DNA of 64,000 bases from NCBI RefSeq assembly GCF_031453995.1, contig NZ_JAVDPZ010000008.1, positions 81,731 to 145,730 on the forward strand, given 5' to 3'. Shown piece after piece: positions 19,055 to 27,939 of this stretch (the first letter of the stretch is position 1; every line of letters starts with the position of its first letter). The stretch is from Nitrobacter vulgaris (GTDB lineage Bacteria; Pseudomonadota; Alphaproteobacteria; Rhizobiales; Xanthobacteraceae). The translations under genes were made by a program, and so were the position numbers. The notes beneath the pieces are model-generated. The model worked only from the letters and a program-made list of their open reading frames with translations. It was not told the origin of the DNA and made no database searches.

Positions 19055-19083
19055 GTGTCATGCCACTGTCGTCAAACTGTCGT
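19055..19083 (+). promoter_or_regulatory. Pho box, three direct units, upstream of pstS
   Basis: Three 7-base units spaced 4 bases apart: GTGTCAT (19055-19061), CTGTCGT (19066-19072) and CTGTCGT (19077-19083). The 11-base period and CTGTCAT-like units match the known PhoB-binding Pho box (two CTGTCAT units with a 4-base gap), with one extra unit. It ends 77 bases before the pstS start, a normal distance for activation. Confidence 0.85.
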
Positions 19084-19159
19084 AAAAGCAGCATCGGCCG
19101 TACCTAGAAGGGGCGATGAGCGCAACCGCGCTCTCTGCTCAATGCGAGGGAGATCGCGC

Positions 19160-20185
19160 ATGAATTTCTTCCGGGTCATCGCCGCCGCTGGCCTCGTCGT
19201 CGCCTCTGCGGCTGTCTTTTCGGTTCCGGCGAAGGCAGCCGATGTCACTGGCGCGGGCGCGACCTTCCCGTTTCCGGTCTATTCCAAATGGGCTGATGCC
19301 TACAAGAAAGAGACCGGCAACGGTCTGAACTATCAGTCGATCGGGTCGGGCGCCGGCATCAAGCAAATTCTTGCCAAGACGGTGACCTTCGGCGCGACCG
19401 ACGCGCCGCTGAAGGCCGACAAGCTCGAGAAGGATGGTCTTGTGCAGTGGCCGATGGTGATGGGAGCGATCGTACCCGTCGTGAATGTCGAGGGCGTGAA
19501 GCCTGGTGAACTGGTCCTTTCGGGCGAATTGCTCGGTGATATCTATCTCGGCAAGGTCACGAAGTGGGACGATCCTGTGATCGCGAAACTCAATCCGGGC
19601 GTCAAGCTGCCTTCGGCTCCGATCGCGGTGGTGCATCGTTCGGACGGGTCAGGCACCTCGTTCAATTTCACCAACTATCTGTCCAAGGTGAACGCGGAGT
19701 GGAAGTCCAAGGTCGGCGAGGGCACCGCGGTCGAATGGCCGGCGGGTGTCGGTGCCAAAGGCAATGAAGGGGTTTCCGGCAATGTCGGCCAGACCAAGAA
19801 CTCGATCGGCTATGTCGAATACGCCTATGCCAAGCAGAACAAGCTGACTTATGTCGCGCTCGTCAACAAGGCCGGCAAGGCGGTGCAGCCGACCATCGCT
19901 TCCTTCCAGGCCGCGGCCGCCAGCGCCGATTGGGCTCACTCGCCGGGATACTACGTCATCCTGACGGATCAGCCGGGCGAGACTTCCTGGCCAATCACAG
20001 CCGCGACGTTCATCCTGATGCACAATGAGCCGGCCGACAAGGCGGCCTCCGCTGAAGCCATCAAGTTCTTCAAATGGGCGTTTGAGAAGGGCGGCAGGAT
20101 GGCTGAGGAACTCGACTACATTCCGATGCCGGACTCGGTCGTCGAGCAAATCAAGAAAACCTGGACCTCCGAGATCAAAAGCTGA
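19160..20185 (+). CDS. pstS: phosphate ABC transporter substrate-binding protein PstS
   Basis: Periplasmic phosphate-binding protein of 341 residues. A signal peptide ends at VPAKA before ADVTGAG. Phosphate-contact motifs include GAGATFPFPVY, GSGAGIKQI and HRSDGSGTSFNFTNYLS. The start at 19160 is the ATG heading the signal peptide; a longer form from 19049 would be Cys/Arg-rich and would cover the region just after the Pho box. It is the first gene under the Pho box and is followed by a strong terminator, so it should be made in excess over the membrane components. Confidence 0.97.
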   Translation: MNFFRVIAAAGLVVASAAVFSVPAKAADVTGAGATFPFPVYSKWADAYKKETGNGLNYQSIGSGAGIKQILAKTVTFGATDAPLKADKLEKDGLVQWPMVMGAIVPVVNVEGVKPGELVLSGELLGDIYLGKVTKWDDPVIAKLNPGVKLPSAPIAVVHRSDGSGTSFNFTNYLSKVNAEWKSKVGEGTAVEWPAGVGAKGNEGVSGNVGQTKNSIGYVEYAYAKQNKLTYVALVNKAGKAVQPTIASFQAAAASADWAHSPGYYVILTDQPGETSWPITAATFILMHNEPADKAASAEAIKFFKWAFEKGGRMAEELDYIPMPDSVVEQIKKTWTSEIKS

Positions 20186-20192
20186 TCTTGGG

Positions 20193-20230
20193 TAGTGGAG
20201 GAGCGCCAGAGCGCTCCTCCACTAGTTTTT
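20193..20230 (+). terminator. Rho-independent terminator between pstS and pstC
   Basis: A perfect 14-bp stem, TAGTGGAGGAGCGC (20193-20206) with its complement at 20211-20224, around a CAGA loop and followed by GTTTTT. It probably lets only part of the transcription reach pstCAB-phoUB. Confidence 0.9.
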
Positions 20231-20303
20231 GACTGGTGCAAAAAAGCTGTCTCCGTATCCCGGGCATGATGCTTTGCGAGACATACAGGACATAGGAATA
20301 GGC

Positions 20304-21302
20304 GTGACGGAAATAGCCCTTCATGGCAGCGCGGTGGAGTCGGCGGACCGCTATGATCGAACCCGCGCTCTGAACGCATTCAGGTTCGGGGATCGCGCGT
20401 TCTACTGGACCACGCGCATCAGCGCGATGCTCGTTCTGATGTTGCTTGGCGGAATCATCATTTCGCTGGTCGTGGGATCCTGGCCTGCGATTGTGGAGTA
20501 TGGAAGCGGGTTCCTGACGACGCAGCGCTGGGCGCCGTCCGCCGAGCCGCCGGTGCTGGGCGCGCTGAGTCCGGTGTACGGCACCGTCCTGACCTCGGTC
20601 ATCGCCATGATGATCGCTGTCCCGGTCGGAATCGGAATTGCTGTTTTCCTTACCGAGCTGTGCCCGCTGTGGGCGCGCTGGCCGATCGGCATGGCGATTG
20701 AGCTGCTCGCGGGCATTCCTTCGATCATCTACGGCATGTGGGGCTTCTTCATCCTCGGTCCGATCCTCGCCAACACGGTGCAGCCCTTCTTCATAGACCT
20801 ATTTGAAGGTGTGCCGGTCCTTGGTGCGATCTTCGGTGGTCCGCCGTCGTATCTGAGCCTGTTCAACGCGTCGCTGATCCTCGGGATCATGGTGCTGCCT
20901 TTCATCACCGCGATTTCGCGTGACGTATTCGCAACCGTGCCGCCCGTCCTGAAAGAGGCGGCCTATGGCGTCGGCTGCACCACCTGGGAAGTCGTCTGGC
21001 ACGTTGTGCTGCCCTATACGCGCGTTGGCGTGATCGGCGGCGCCATGCTGGCGCTCGGCCGTGCGCTCGGCGAAACGATGGCGGTGACATTTATTATCGG
21101 CAACTCGTTCCGCATCTCGCCATCGATCTTCGCGCCCGGCACGACGATTTCCGCAGCGATCGCCAGCGAGTTCGCGGAGAGCGACGGCTTGCATCAGTCG
21201 AGCCTGATGCTGCTCGGTCTGCTGTTGTTCGTTCTGACGTTCTTTGTGCTCGCCGCAGCGCGGCTGTTGCTGTTGCGGTTGGAGAAGAAGGCAGGGAAAT
21301 AG
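20304..21302 (+). CDS. pstC: phosphate ABC transporter permease PstC
   Basis: Inner-membrane permease of about 332 residues with six helices. The ABC-interaction loop EAAYGVGCTTWEVVWHVVLP and the ALGRALGETMAVTFIIGN segment are typical of PstC. The N-terminal ~35 residues are polar and cytosolic. I chose the GTG at 20304, preceded by AGGAATAGG; an earlier in-frame TTG at 20229 lies inside the terminator hairpin region and is unlikely. It pairs with PstA to form the channel. Confidence 0.93.
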   Translation: MTEIALHGSAVESADRYDRTRALNAFRFGDRAFYWTTRISAMLVLMLLGGIIISLVVGSWPAIVEYGSGFLTTQRWAPSAEPPVLGALSPVYGTVLTSVIAMMIAVPVGIGIAVFLTELCPLWARWPIGMAIELLAGIPSIIYGMWGFFILGPILANTVQPFFIDLFEGVPVLGAIFGGPPSYLSLFNASLILGIMVLPFITAISRDVFATVPPVLKEAAYGVGCTTWEVVWHVVLPYTRVGVIGGAMLALGRALGETMAVTFIIGNSFRISPSIFAPGTTISAAIASEFAESDGLHQSSLMLLGLLLFVLTFFVLAAARLLLLRLEKKAGK

Positions 21303-21384
21303 GCATGGCACGGAAGAACGGAACCCGGTTTTTCCCGACAAACGAATTCGTTTGTCCAGCGATTATGCCTGTTCAGGTCAAGCC

Positions 21385-22230
21385 ATGAATCCGATCTATG
21401 CGTCCCGCCGCCGTCGAGATGTTATCGTCCGCGCCCTCTGCTTTGTTGCCGCCGCATTCGGTGTCTCCTGGCTCGGGCTCATTCTGTTCACGCTGTTCTA
21501 TAACGGTCTCGCCGGGATGAGCTGGCAGCTTTTCACCCAGAACACGCCGCCGCCCGGCGCGTCCGAAGGCGGTCTGCTGAACGCTCTTGTCGGCTCCATC
21601 ATCATGACGGTGATAGGTGTGGGGGTAGGTGCGCCGATCGGGATGTTTGCGGGCACCTACCTCGCGGAATACGGCAAGCACGATCGCCTCGCGCCGGTCA
21701 TTCGCTTCATCAACGACATCCTTCTCAGTGCGCCTTCAATCATCATCGGTTTGTTCGTATACGGCGCGGTGGTGGTCCCGATGGGAGGATTCTCGGCACT
21801 CGCGGGGTCACTAGCGCTCGCCGTGATCGTCATTCCGATCGTGGTGCGCACCACCGAGGACATGCTGAGCCTGGTGCCGAACTCGCTGCGCGAGGCGGCC
21901 TCCGCGCTCGGCTTACCGCGCTCGCTCGTCATCAAGCGCATCGCCTATCGCGCCGCGCGAACCGGCCTGATCACCGGCGTGCTGCTTGCCACCGCGCGCG
22001 TTGCCGGCGAGACCGCGCCGCTGCTGTTCACCGCCTTGAGCAACCAATTCTTCAGCATGGACCTGACCAACCCGGTCGCTAACCTTCCTGTCACCATCAA
22101 CAACTTCGTGCAGAGCCCTTACGTCTACTGGAAAGAACTGGCGTGGAGCGCCGCGCTGTTGATCACCTTGGCGGTACTGGCGCTGAACATCATTGCGAGG
22201 TTGATGGGTTCTGAGAGGATCGCAAAATGA
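21385..22230 (+). CDS. pstA: phosphate ABC transporter permease PstA
   Basis: A second permease of 281 residues with six helices. EAASALGLPRSLVIKRIAYRAAR is the loop contacting the PstB ATPase, split by helix residues characteristic of PstA, and VAGETAPLLFTAL follows. The ATG at 21385 is chosen over a longer frame that runs back into pstC. The stop overlaps the pstB start (ATGA), indicating translational coupling. Confidence 0.94.
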   Translation: MNPIYASRRRRDVIVRALCFVAAAFGVSWLGLILFTLFYNGLAGMSWQLFTQNTPPPGASEGGLLNALVGSIIMTVIGVGVGAPIGMFAGTYLAEYGKHDRLAPVIRFINDILLSAPSIIIGLFVYGAVVVPMGGFSALAGSLALAVIVIPIVVRTTEDMLSLVPNSLREAASALGLPRSLVIKRIAYRAARTGLITGVLLATARVAGETAPLLFTALSNQFFSMDLTNPVANLPVTINNFVQSPYVYWKELAWSAALLITLAVLALNIIARLMGSERIAK

Positions 22231-23045
22231 CCCACGGTTCCGTCGCCGCCTCAGGCTCGGCTGCTCCACCGCCGGTGATTGATCCGGTCATTCCGGTGAA
22301 GATCGACGCTCTTAACCTCAATTTCTATTACGGCCAGCATCATGCGCTAAAGAACGTCAACCTGTCGATCGCCGGCAACCGCGTGACGGCTTTCATCGGC
22401 CCCTCGGGTTGCGGAAAATCGACCCTGCTTCGCATCTTCAACCGCATGTACGACCTGTACCCCGGCCAGCGCGTCGAAGGACGCGTGTTATTGGACGACG
22501 CCAACATCCTGGACCCCAAGCTCGATCTTAATCTTTTGCGCGCCAGGGTCGGCATGGTGTTCCAGAAGCCGACGCCGTTTCCGATGACGATCTATGACAA
22601 CATTGCGTTTGGCATCCGCTTGTACGAGAGGCTGCCGAAATCGGAAATGGACGATCGGGTGGAAAAGGCACTGCGGGACGGCGCCTTGTGGAACGAGGTC
22701 AAGGACAAGCTCAATGCGAGCGGACTCAGCCTTTCCGGTGGTCAGCAGCAGCGCCTGTGCATCGCGCGGACCGTTGCGGTGCGGCCCGAGGTGATCCTGT
22801 TCGATGAGCCGTGCTCGGCTCTCGACCCGATCTCAACGGCCAAAATCGAAGAGCTGATCGATGAGCTGAAAAGGCACTACACGATTGCGATCGTTACCCA
22901 TAATATGCAGCAGGCGGCGCGCGTATCGGACTACACCGCGTTCATGTATCTCGGCGAGATGATCGAATTCGGTCCGACCAACAAGCTGTTCACATCGCCC
23001 TTAGATCGCCGCACCCAGGATTACATCACCGGCCGTTTCGGCTGA
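22227..23045 (+). CDS. pstB: phosphate ABC transporter ATPase PstB
   Basis: ATP-binding subunit of 272 residues. Walker A is GPSGCGKST, the Q-loop is VFQKPTPFPM, the ABC signature is LSGGQQQRLCIAR, and Walker B is VILFDEPCSALDP, followed by a switch histidine in VTHNM. The PstB-specific NRMYDLYPG and FQKPTPFPMTIYDN blocks are present. It is coupled to pstA by a 4-base overlap. Confidence 0.97.
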   Translation: MTHGSVAASGSAAPPPVIDPVIPVKIDALNLNFYYGQHHALKNVNLSIAGNRVTAFIGPSGCGKSTLLRIFNRMYDLYPGQRVEGRVLLDDANILDPKLDLNLLRARVGMVFQKPTPFPMTIYDNIAFGIRLYERLPKSEMDDRVEKALRDGALWNEVKDKLNASGLSLSGGQQQRLCIARTVAVRPEVILFDEPCSALDPISTAKIEELIDELKRHYTIAIVTHNMQQAARVSDYTAFMYLGEMIEFGPTNKLFTSPLDRRTQDYITGRFG

Positions 23046-23078
23046 GGCTGCCTGCGGAGACGCGAGGAGAATTTTGAT

Positions 23079-23795
23079 ATGGCTTTCGAACACACCGCCA
23101 AGGCGTTCGACGACGACCTCCAGGAGCTGACGCGGCTGGTGTCCGAAATGGGCGGACTGGCTGAACGGCAGATCGTGGAATCCCTGGACGCGTTGATCCG
23201 CCGCGACGTTGCATTGGGTGCTCGCGTCGTGGCCGCCGATGCCGAAATCGACAAGCTGCAGCGCATGATCGAGGAACGCGCCATGCTGACTATCGCTCGG
23301 CGACAACCGATGGCCGTGGATCTGCGCGAGATCGTCGGCGCCATGCGAGTTGCTATCGATCTGGAGCGCATCGGCGATCTCGCCAAGAACATGGGCAAGC
23401 GCGTGGTTGCGATCGACAGCGATTTCCGCCCGCTGAAACTGATCCGCGGTCTCGAACATATGACCGATCTCGTGCGGTCCCAGGTCAAGTCGGTGCTCGA
23501 CGCTTATGCGGCGCACGATCTGCCTTCGGCGATGGCAGTCTGGAAGGGGGACGAGGAGGTGGATGCTATCTGCACCTCTTTGTTCCGCGAACTCCTGACT
23601 TACATGATGGAGGATCCGCGGAACATCGGGTTCTGCATTCATCTCATGTTCTGCGCCAAGAACATCGAGAGAATCGGCGACCACGCCACCAACATTGCCG
23701 AGACGGTGTTCTACATGATCGAGGGTCAGCAGATTCTCGACAAGCGTCCCAAGGGGGATATGACTGGTTTCGCATCGGCGACTCCACAGAACTGA
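23079..23795 (+). CDS. phoU: phosphate signalling protein PhoU
   Basis: A cytosolic all-helical protein of 238 residues made of two homologous three-helix halves. Metal-binding motifs typical of PhoU are seen: ERIGDLAKNM in the first half and ERIGDHATNIAE in the second. It mediates inhibition of PhoR by the Pst transporter when phosphate is plentiful. It lies 33 bases after pstB. Confidence 0.96.
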   Translation: MAFEHTAKAFDDDLQELTRLVSEMGGLAERQIVESLDALIRRDVALGARVVAADAEIDKLQRMIEERAMLTIARRQPMAVDLREIVGAMRVAIDLERIGDLAKNMGKRVVAIDSDFRPLKLIRGLEHMTDLVRSQVKSVLDAYAAHDLPSAMAVWKGDEEVDAICTSLFRELLTYMMEDPRNIGFCIHLMFCAKNIERIGDHATNIAETVFYMIEGQQILDKRPKGDMTGFASATPQN

Positions 23796-23816
23796 AACGG
23801 GATCAGGCGAGACACG

Positions 23817-24521
23817 ATGGGTGCACGCATTCTGGTAGTGGAAGACGAGGAAGCGTTGACGACGCTGCTGCGTTACAATCTTGAAGCCGAAGGTTATGAG
23901 GTCGAAACGGTAACGCGGGGCGATGAGGCGGATACGCGGCTGAAAGAGCGCATCCCCGATCTTGTGGTGCTGGACTGGATGTTGCCGGGCCTGTCCGGCA
24001 TCGAGCTATGCCGCCGGCTGCGGGCGCGTCCCGAAACCAAGCAGCTTCCGATCATCATGCTCACCGCTCGCGGCGAGGAGAGCGAGCGGGTGCGGGGGCT
24101 TGCGACCGGCGCCGACGACTACGTGGTCAAGCCGTTCTCGGTGCCGGAGCTCCTGGCGAGGGTAAAAAGCCTGCTGCGGCGCGCGAGTCCGGCGCGGCTG
24201 GCATCGATCCTGATTTTTGGCGACCTAGAGCTCGACCGCGATAGGCACCGCGTTGCGCGTTCCGGTCGTTCGATCGATCTTGGCCCGACCGAGTATCGGC
24301 TGTTGGAGTTTTTTCTCGAGCATCCCGGCCGGGTGTTCAGCCGCGAGCAATTGCTCAACAGCGTCTGGGGCCGTGACGTCTATATCGACGAGCGCACCGT
24401 CGACGTTCACATCGGACGACTGCGTAAACTGCTCAGTCCGGGTGGTGAGGCGGATCCGATCCGCACGGTGCGTGGTGCAGGCTACGCGTTGGACGAGCAG
24501 TTCGCGAGCGCGACTGAGTAA
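23817..24521 (+). CDS. phoB: phosphate regulon response regulator PhoB
   Basis: OmpR/PhoB-family regulator of 234 residues. The receiver domain has acidic pocket residues VVEDEE, phospho-acceptor Asp53 in VLDWMLPG, and the Lys in VVKPFS. The C-terminal winged helix ends with RTVRGAGYALDE. As partner of PhoR it binds the Pho box before pstS and so probably controls this operon itself. It is the last gene of the co-directional run. Confidence 0.96.
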   Translation: MGARILVVEDEEALTTLLRYNLEAEGYEVETVTRGDEADTRLKERIPDLVVLDWMLPGLSGIELCRRLRARPETKQLPIIMLTARGEESERVRGLATGADDYVVKPFSVPELLARVKSLLRRASPARLASILIFGDLELDRDRHRVARSGRSIDLGPTEYRLLEFFLEHPGRVFSREQLLNSVWGRDVYIDERTVDVHIGRLRKLLSPGGEADPIRTVRGAGYALDEQFASATE

Positions 24522-24564
24522 GCGGGGATAGCTGAACAGCGTCGATAATCGTCGTGATGCTGCG

Positions 24565-24672
24565 CTAGAGCATTTTGTTTTTGATTGAATCAGAAACGAA
24601 GGTCTTGATGTTGTTTTGACGCGTTTCCTTCACGCGAACCGGCATCGACTTCACTCGAAAACGCTATAGAGC
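24565..24672 (-). repeat. dispersed intergenic repeat, copy A
   Basis: On the minus strand this reads CTATAGCGTTTTCGAGTGAAG then CCGGTTCGCGTGAAG and AAACGCGTCAAAACAA, ending near GCTCTAG. It matches the copies at 60379 and 63271. GCGTTTTC and the later AAACGC pair as arms of a potential hairpin. Such elements occur in intergenic DNA of Bradyrhizobium relatives as far as I recall. Confidence 0.75.
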
Positions 24673-24770
24673 GTCAACCGCGGCTTCCCGCAGATCTACG
24701 ATCTGCTTGGACGCAAAACGAAATGGCCGGCTCAAGCCTGGCTATGACGAGATTTGAAGTTACGCTGTGA

Positions 24771-25277
24771 TTACCGCGCCTTCGGCGCTTGGCGGCGACG
24801 GTCGGCGGCGGGCTGATAGGCGATGCGCGAGTGGTGCGCGCAATAGGGCAGGCCGGTGAGAGCCTTGCCACCGCAGAAGAAGAATTCCGGACTCGAGGGG
24901 TCGCCAACCGGCCAATGGCAAGTGGCTTCGCTGAGTTCGAGTAGTGATAGCCGCTGGCTCATAGGCACGACATTGTCGTAGGCGATCGGGTCTGGCTCGA
25001 GTTCAATCTCGAAGGCCTGCGCGAGCGCGGTATTTCCCCGGGAGACAGGGCGGGACACCCGCATCATGTGCTGGGCCGGACGGGCCTTGCGCGGCCGCGG
25101 CACCGTTGACGAAGGGCTCTTGGCGCGGCCCGATAGACCCAACCGGTGCACCTTGCCGATCACCGCGTTACGCGTCACGTTGCCGAGTTCGGCGGCGATC
25201 TGACTTGCGGAAAGTCCCGCTTCCCAAAGTTTCTTCAGTTGTTCGACACGGTCGTCGGTCCAGGTTATCACCGTCAT
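24771..25277 (-). CDS. gcrA: cell-cycle regulator GcrA
   Basis: GcrA is a sigma70-associated transcription factor that acts at promoters with CcrM-methylated GANTC sites during S phase. The 168-residue protein starts with the DNA-binding helix-turn-helix WTDDRVEQLKKLWEAGLSASQ and NAVIGKVHRLGLSGRAK, then a disordered linker, then the C-terminal sigma-contacting domain with CHWPVGDP, FFCGGKAL and YCAHHS. Four GANTC sites lie in the upstream intergenic region, fitting methylation control. Confidence 0.95.
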   Translation of the reverse strand: MTVITWTDDRVEQLKKLWEAGLSASQIAAELGNVTRNAVIGKVHRLGLSGRAKSPSSTVPRPRKARPAQHMMRVSRPVSRGNTALAQAFEIELEPDPIAYDNVVPMSQRLSLLELSEATCHWPVGDPSSPEFFFCGGKALTGLPYCAHHSRIAYQPAADRRRQAPKAR

Positions 25278-25732
25278 CGCACATTGTTCCCTTGTTTAAG
25301 GCGTGCCCCCCGCAAGGCCGCGCACCTGAAGCGCCCCCTGAGAAACTCGTGTCGGCAGAATCCCTTAACCCTCGCCGGGCGGGAAAACGCCCGGGCGCTT
25401 ACGCTGAGAACAGGGACCGATCGAGGATCAAAACGCCGCACGAGATGTCGTATTCGACAAGCCTAAGGCTACAATATGCCGTGACTCACGCGCAAGAGTC
25501 GGGCCTTACGGCGTCCACATGTTCTGCAAGAAAATGAGAGAATCGGCTCATTCTGCGACTTTCCCGCATCACCGAAGCACAAGTGGAATATTGACAGTAA
25601 TCGCCGTGCACCTAGAATAACCGTCGCGTGCCGCCTTGAAAGGCGGCACATTTCGTTTCCGGGGCTGACAGTTCGTTGGTCGCGCCACAGCGCAGCCGAG
25701 CCGTTCCGCTTCCCATCAACCGGCAAATCGTC
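25278..25732. promoter_or_regulatory. divergent gcrA/argD promoter region with four GANTC sites
   Basis: About 455 bases without a gene. GANTC motifs, the target of the CcrM methylase known from alphaproteobacteria, occur at 25358-25362, 25483-25487, 25496-25500 and 25540-25544. About 1.8 would be expected by chance. No clear terminator or operator was seen. Confidence 0.5.
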
Positions 25733-26944
25733 ATGACTACAGCAGCGGCGTCTCATCTATTGCCCGTTTTCGCAAGGGCCGATCTTTCATTCGAGAGCGG
25801 CGAGGGAGCCTGGTTGCTTGGCTCCGACGGCGGACGCTATCTCGATTTCACCAGCGGCGTTGCCGTGAATGCGCTTGGCCATTGTCACCCGCATCTCGTC
25901 GCCGCGCTTCAGGCGCAGGCGGCAAAGCTCTGGCACGTCTCGAACCTTTTCAAATCGCCCGACGGCGAGCGTCTGGCGGCACGGCTCTGCGACCAGAGCT
26001 TTGCCGATTTCGTCTTCTTCGCCAATTCCGGCGCAGAGGCGGTGGAGTGCGCCATCAAGGTCGCGCGCCGTTATCATGCCCACAGGGGCAATCCGGAACG
26101 CTATCGGATGGTCACCTTTGAAGGCGCCTTCCATGGTCGCACGCTGGCGATGCTGGCTGCCACCGGCTCGAAAAAATATCTCGAAGGATACGGGCCGCCG
26201 GCGGACGGCTTTGACCAAGTGCCGCTCGGCGATATCGAAGCCGTAAAGAAGGCGATCGGTCCTGAGACCGCCGGAATCCTGATCGAGCCGTTGCAAGGCG
26301 AAGGTGGCGTGCGCGAGCCGCCCCACGCGTTCTTCCGAGCGCTGCGTCAGCTTTGCGACGAGCGCGGCCTGCTGCTGGTTTTTGACGAGGTGCAGACCGG
26401 TATGGGGCGTACCGGCGATCTCTTTGCCTACAAGCGCATTGGCGTTGCGCCGGATGTGATGTCATTGGCGAAGGCGCTCGGCGGCGGTTTTCCGATCGGC
26501 GCCTGTCTTGCGACCGCGGAAGCCGCTTCCGGCATGACGCCTGGCTCGCACGGTTCGACCTTTGGCGGTAATCCGCTAGCGGTTGCGGCGGCCAATGCCG
26601 TGCTCGACGTGATGCTTGAGCCTGGCTTCTTCGAGCGGACCCGAAAGATGTCGCTGCTTTTGAAACAGAAGCTGGCTTCGGTCGTCGATCGATATCCCGA
26701 TGTGCTTAGCGATGTGCGAGGCGAGGGGCTTCTGATCGGCCTCAAGGCCGTGGTCCCATCGGGCGATCTGGTCAGCGCGCTACGTGAGGAAAAGCTCTTG
26801 ACCGTTGGCGCCGGCGAAAATGTTGTGCGCTTGCTGCCGCCGCTGATCATCGGCGACGCCGAGATCGAGGAGTCGGTGCGGCGGCTGGAGCGGGCCTGCG
26901 TCAGGCTGTCCGGCGCATCCGCCAAGAAGGAAGCCGCGCAATGA
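25733..26944 (+). CDS. argD: acetylornithine aminotransferase
   Basis: PLP-dependent class III aminotransferase of 403 residues for arginine synthesis, converting N-acetylglutamate semialdehyde to N-acetylornithine; it may also act on succinyldiaminopimelate. Key stretches are FTSGVAVNALGHCHP, FFANSGAEAVE, LLVFDEVQTGMGRTG and SLAKALGGG, the last carrying the PLP lysine. The ATG at 25733 gives the family's usual N-terminus; an upstream in-frame start would add 19 residues. Its stop overlaps argF by 4 bases. Confidence 0.95.
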   Translation: MTTAAASHLLPVFARADLSFESGEGAWLLGSDGGRYLDFTSGVAVNALGHCHPHLVAALQAQAAKLWHVSNLFKSPDGERLAARLCDQSFADFVFFANSGAEAVECAIKVARRYHAHRGNPERYRMVTFEGAFHGRTLAMLAATGSKKYLEGYGPPADGFDQVPLGDIEAVKKAIGPETAGILIEPLQGEGGVREPPHAFFRALRQLCDERGLLLVFDEVQTGMGRTGDLFAYKRIGVAPDVMSLAKALGGGFPIGACLATAEAASGMTPGSHGSTFGGNPLAVAAANAVLDVMLEPGFFERTRKMSLLLKQKLASVVDRYPDVLSDVRGEGLLIGLKAVVPSGDLVSALREEKLLTVGAGENVVRLLPPLIIGDAEIEESVRRLERACVRLSGASAKKEAAQ

Positions 26945-27867
26945 GCAAGGCGCCACGGCATTTTCTCGATCTGTTCGACGTGCCGAGGACGGAACTGCGC
27001 GCGATTCTCGACGCCAGCGTCGCGATGAAGAAGCGACGCAAGGAGGGCCGGATCGCCGACAGGTCGCTCGAAGGCAAGACGCTGGCGATGATCTTCGACA
27101 AGCCCTCGACACGCACCCGCGTGTCGTTCGACGTCGGCATGCGCCAGCTCGGTGGCGAGGCGATCATGCTGACCGGGGCCGAAATGCAGCTCGGACGCGG
27201 CGAGACCATCGCTGATACCGCGAAGGTGCTGTCACGCTTCGTCGATATCATCATGATCCGCATCCTCAGCCACGACGCGCTGACGGAACTGGCGACCCAC
27301 GCAACCGTGCCCGTCATTAACGGACTGACGCGGCGATCGCACCCCTGCCAGGTGATGGCCGACGTGATGACTTTCGAGGAACACCGCGGGCCGATCAAGG
27401 GCCGTACCGTGGCGTGGACCGGCGACGACAACAACGTGCTGGCGTCGTGGGCGCACGCGGCGGAGCGCTTCAGCTTTAATCTCAACATCGCGACTCCGCC
27501 GGAGCTTGCACCGAACAAGCTGCTGAAGGACTGGATCAGATCGAGCGGCGCGCCGATCAGGCTCGTCACGGATCCGGAAGCGGCGGTGCGCGGCGCAGAC
27601 TGCATCGTCACCGACACCTGGGTGTCGATGGGCGACAAAGACGGCGAGCACCGTCACAATCTGCTCAAGCCTTACCAGGTCAATTCAAAGCTGATGCGGC
27701 TCGCAAAGCCGGACGCGCTGTTCATGCACTGCCTGCCGGCGCATCGCGGCGACGAGGTCACCGACGAGGTAATTGACGGACCGCAGTCGGTGGTGTTCGA
27801 CGAGGCCGAAAACCGGCTGCACGCGCAGAAGGGCATTCTGGCCTGGTGTCTCCACGCGGCGGGATAG
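26941..27867 (+). CDS. argF: ornithine carbamoyltransferase
   Basis: Makes citrulline from ornithine and carbamoyl phosphate. The 308-residue enzyme has the carbamoyl phosphate motif STRTRVSF, the HPCQ motif in RSHPCQVMAD, the ornithine-binding stretch DTWVSMGD, and the catalytic Cys in HCLPAHRG. The overlap of argD stop and argF start indicates a two-gene operon. The following gene is convergent, and no terminator hairpin is obvious. Confidence 0.97.
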   Translation: MSKAPRHFLDLFDVPRTELRAILDASVAMKKRRKEGRIADRSLEGKTLAMIFDKPSTRTRVSFDVGMRQLGGEAIMLTGAEMQLGRGETIADTAKVLSRFVDIIMIRILSHDALTELATHATVPVINGLTRRSHPCQVMADVMTFEEHRGPIKGRTVAWTGDDNNVLASWAHAAERFSFNLNIATPPELAPNKLLKDWIRSSGAPIRLVTDPEAAVRGADCIVTDTWVSMGDKDGEHRHNLLKPYQVNSKLMRLAKPDALFMHCLPAHRGDEVTDEVIDGPQSVVFDEAENRLHAQKGILAWCLHAAG

Positions 27868-27888
27868 CGGAGCGGTTTCGGCCGGTGT

Positions 27889-27922
27889 TTTAAGGAGGCG
27901 GCCAATTTAAGGAGGCGGCCAA
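27889..27922. repeat. perfect 17-bp tandem duplication
   Basis: TTTAAGGAGGCGGCCAA occurs twice in direct succession, 27889-27905 and 27906-27922, just after argF. Each unit includes AAGGAGG, a strong Shine-Dalgarno-like sequence, but no open frame follows in the right place. Confidence 0.9.
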
Positions 27923-27939
27923 GCCTGATGTAACGCGAG

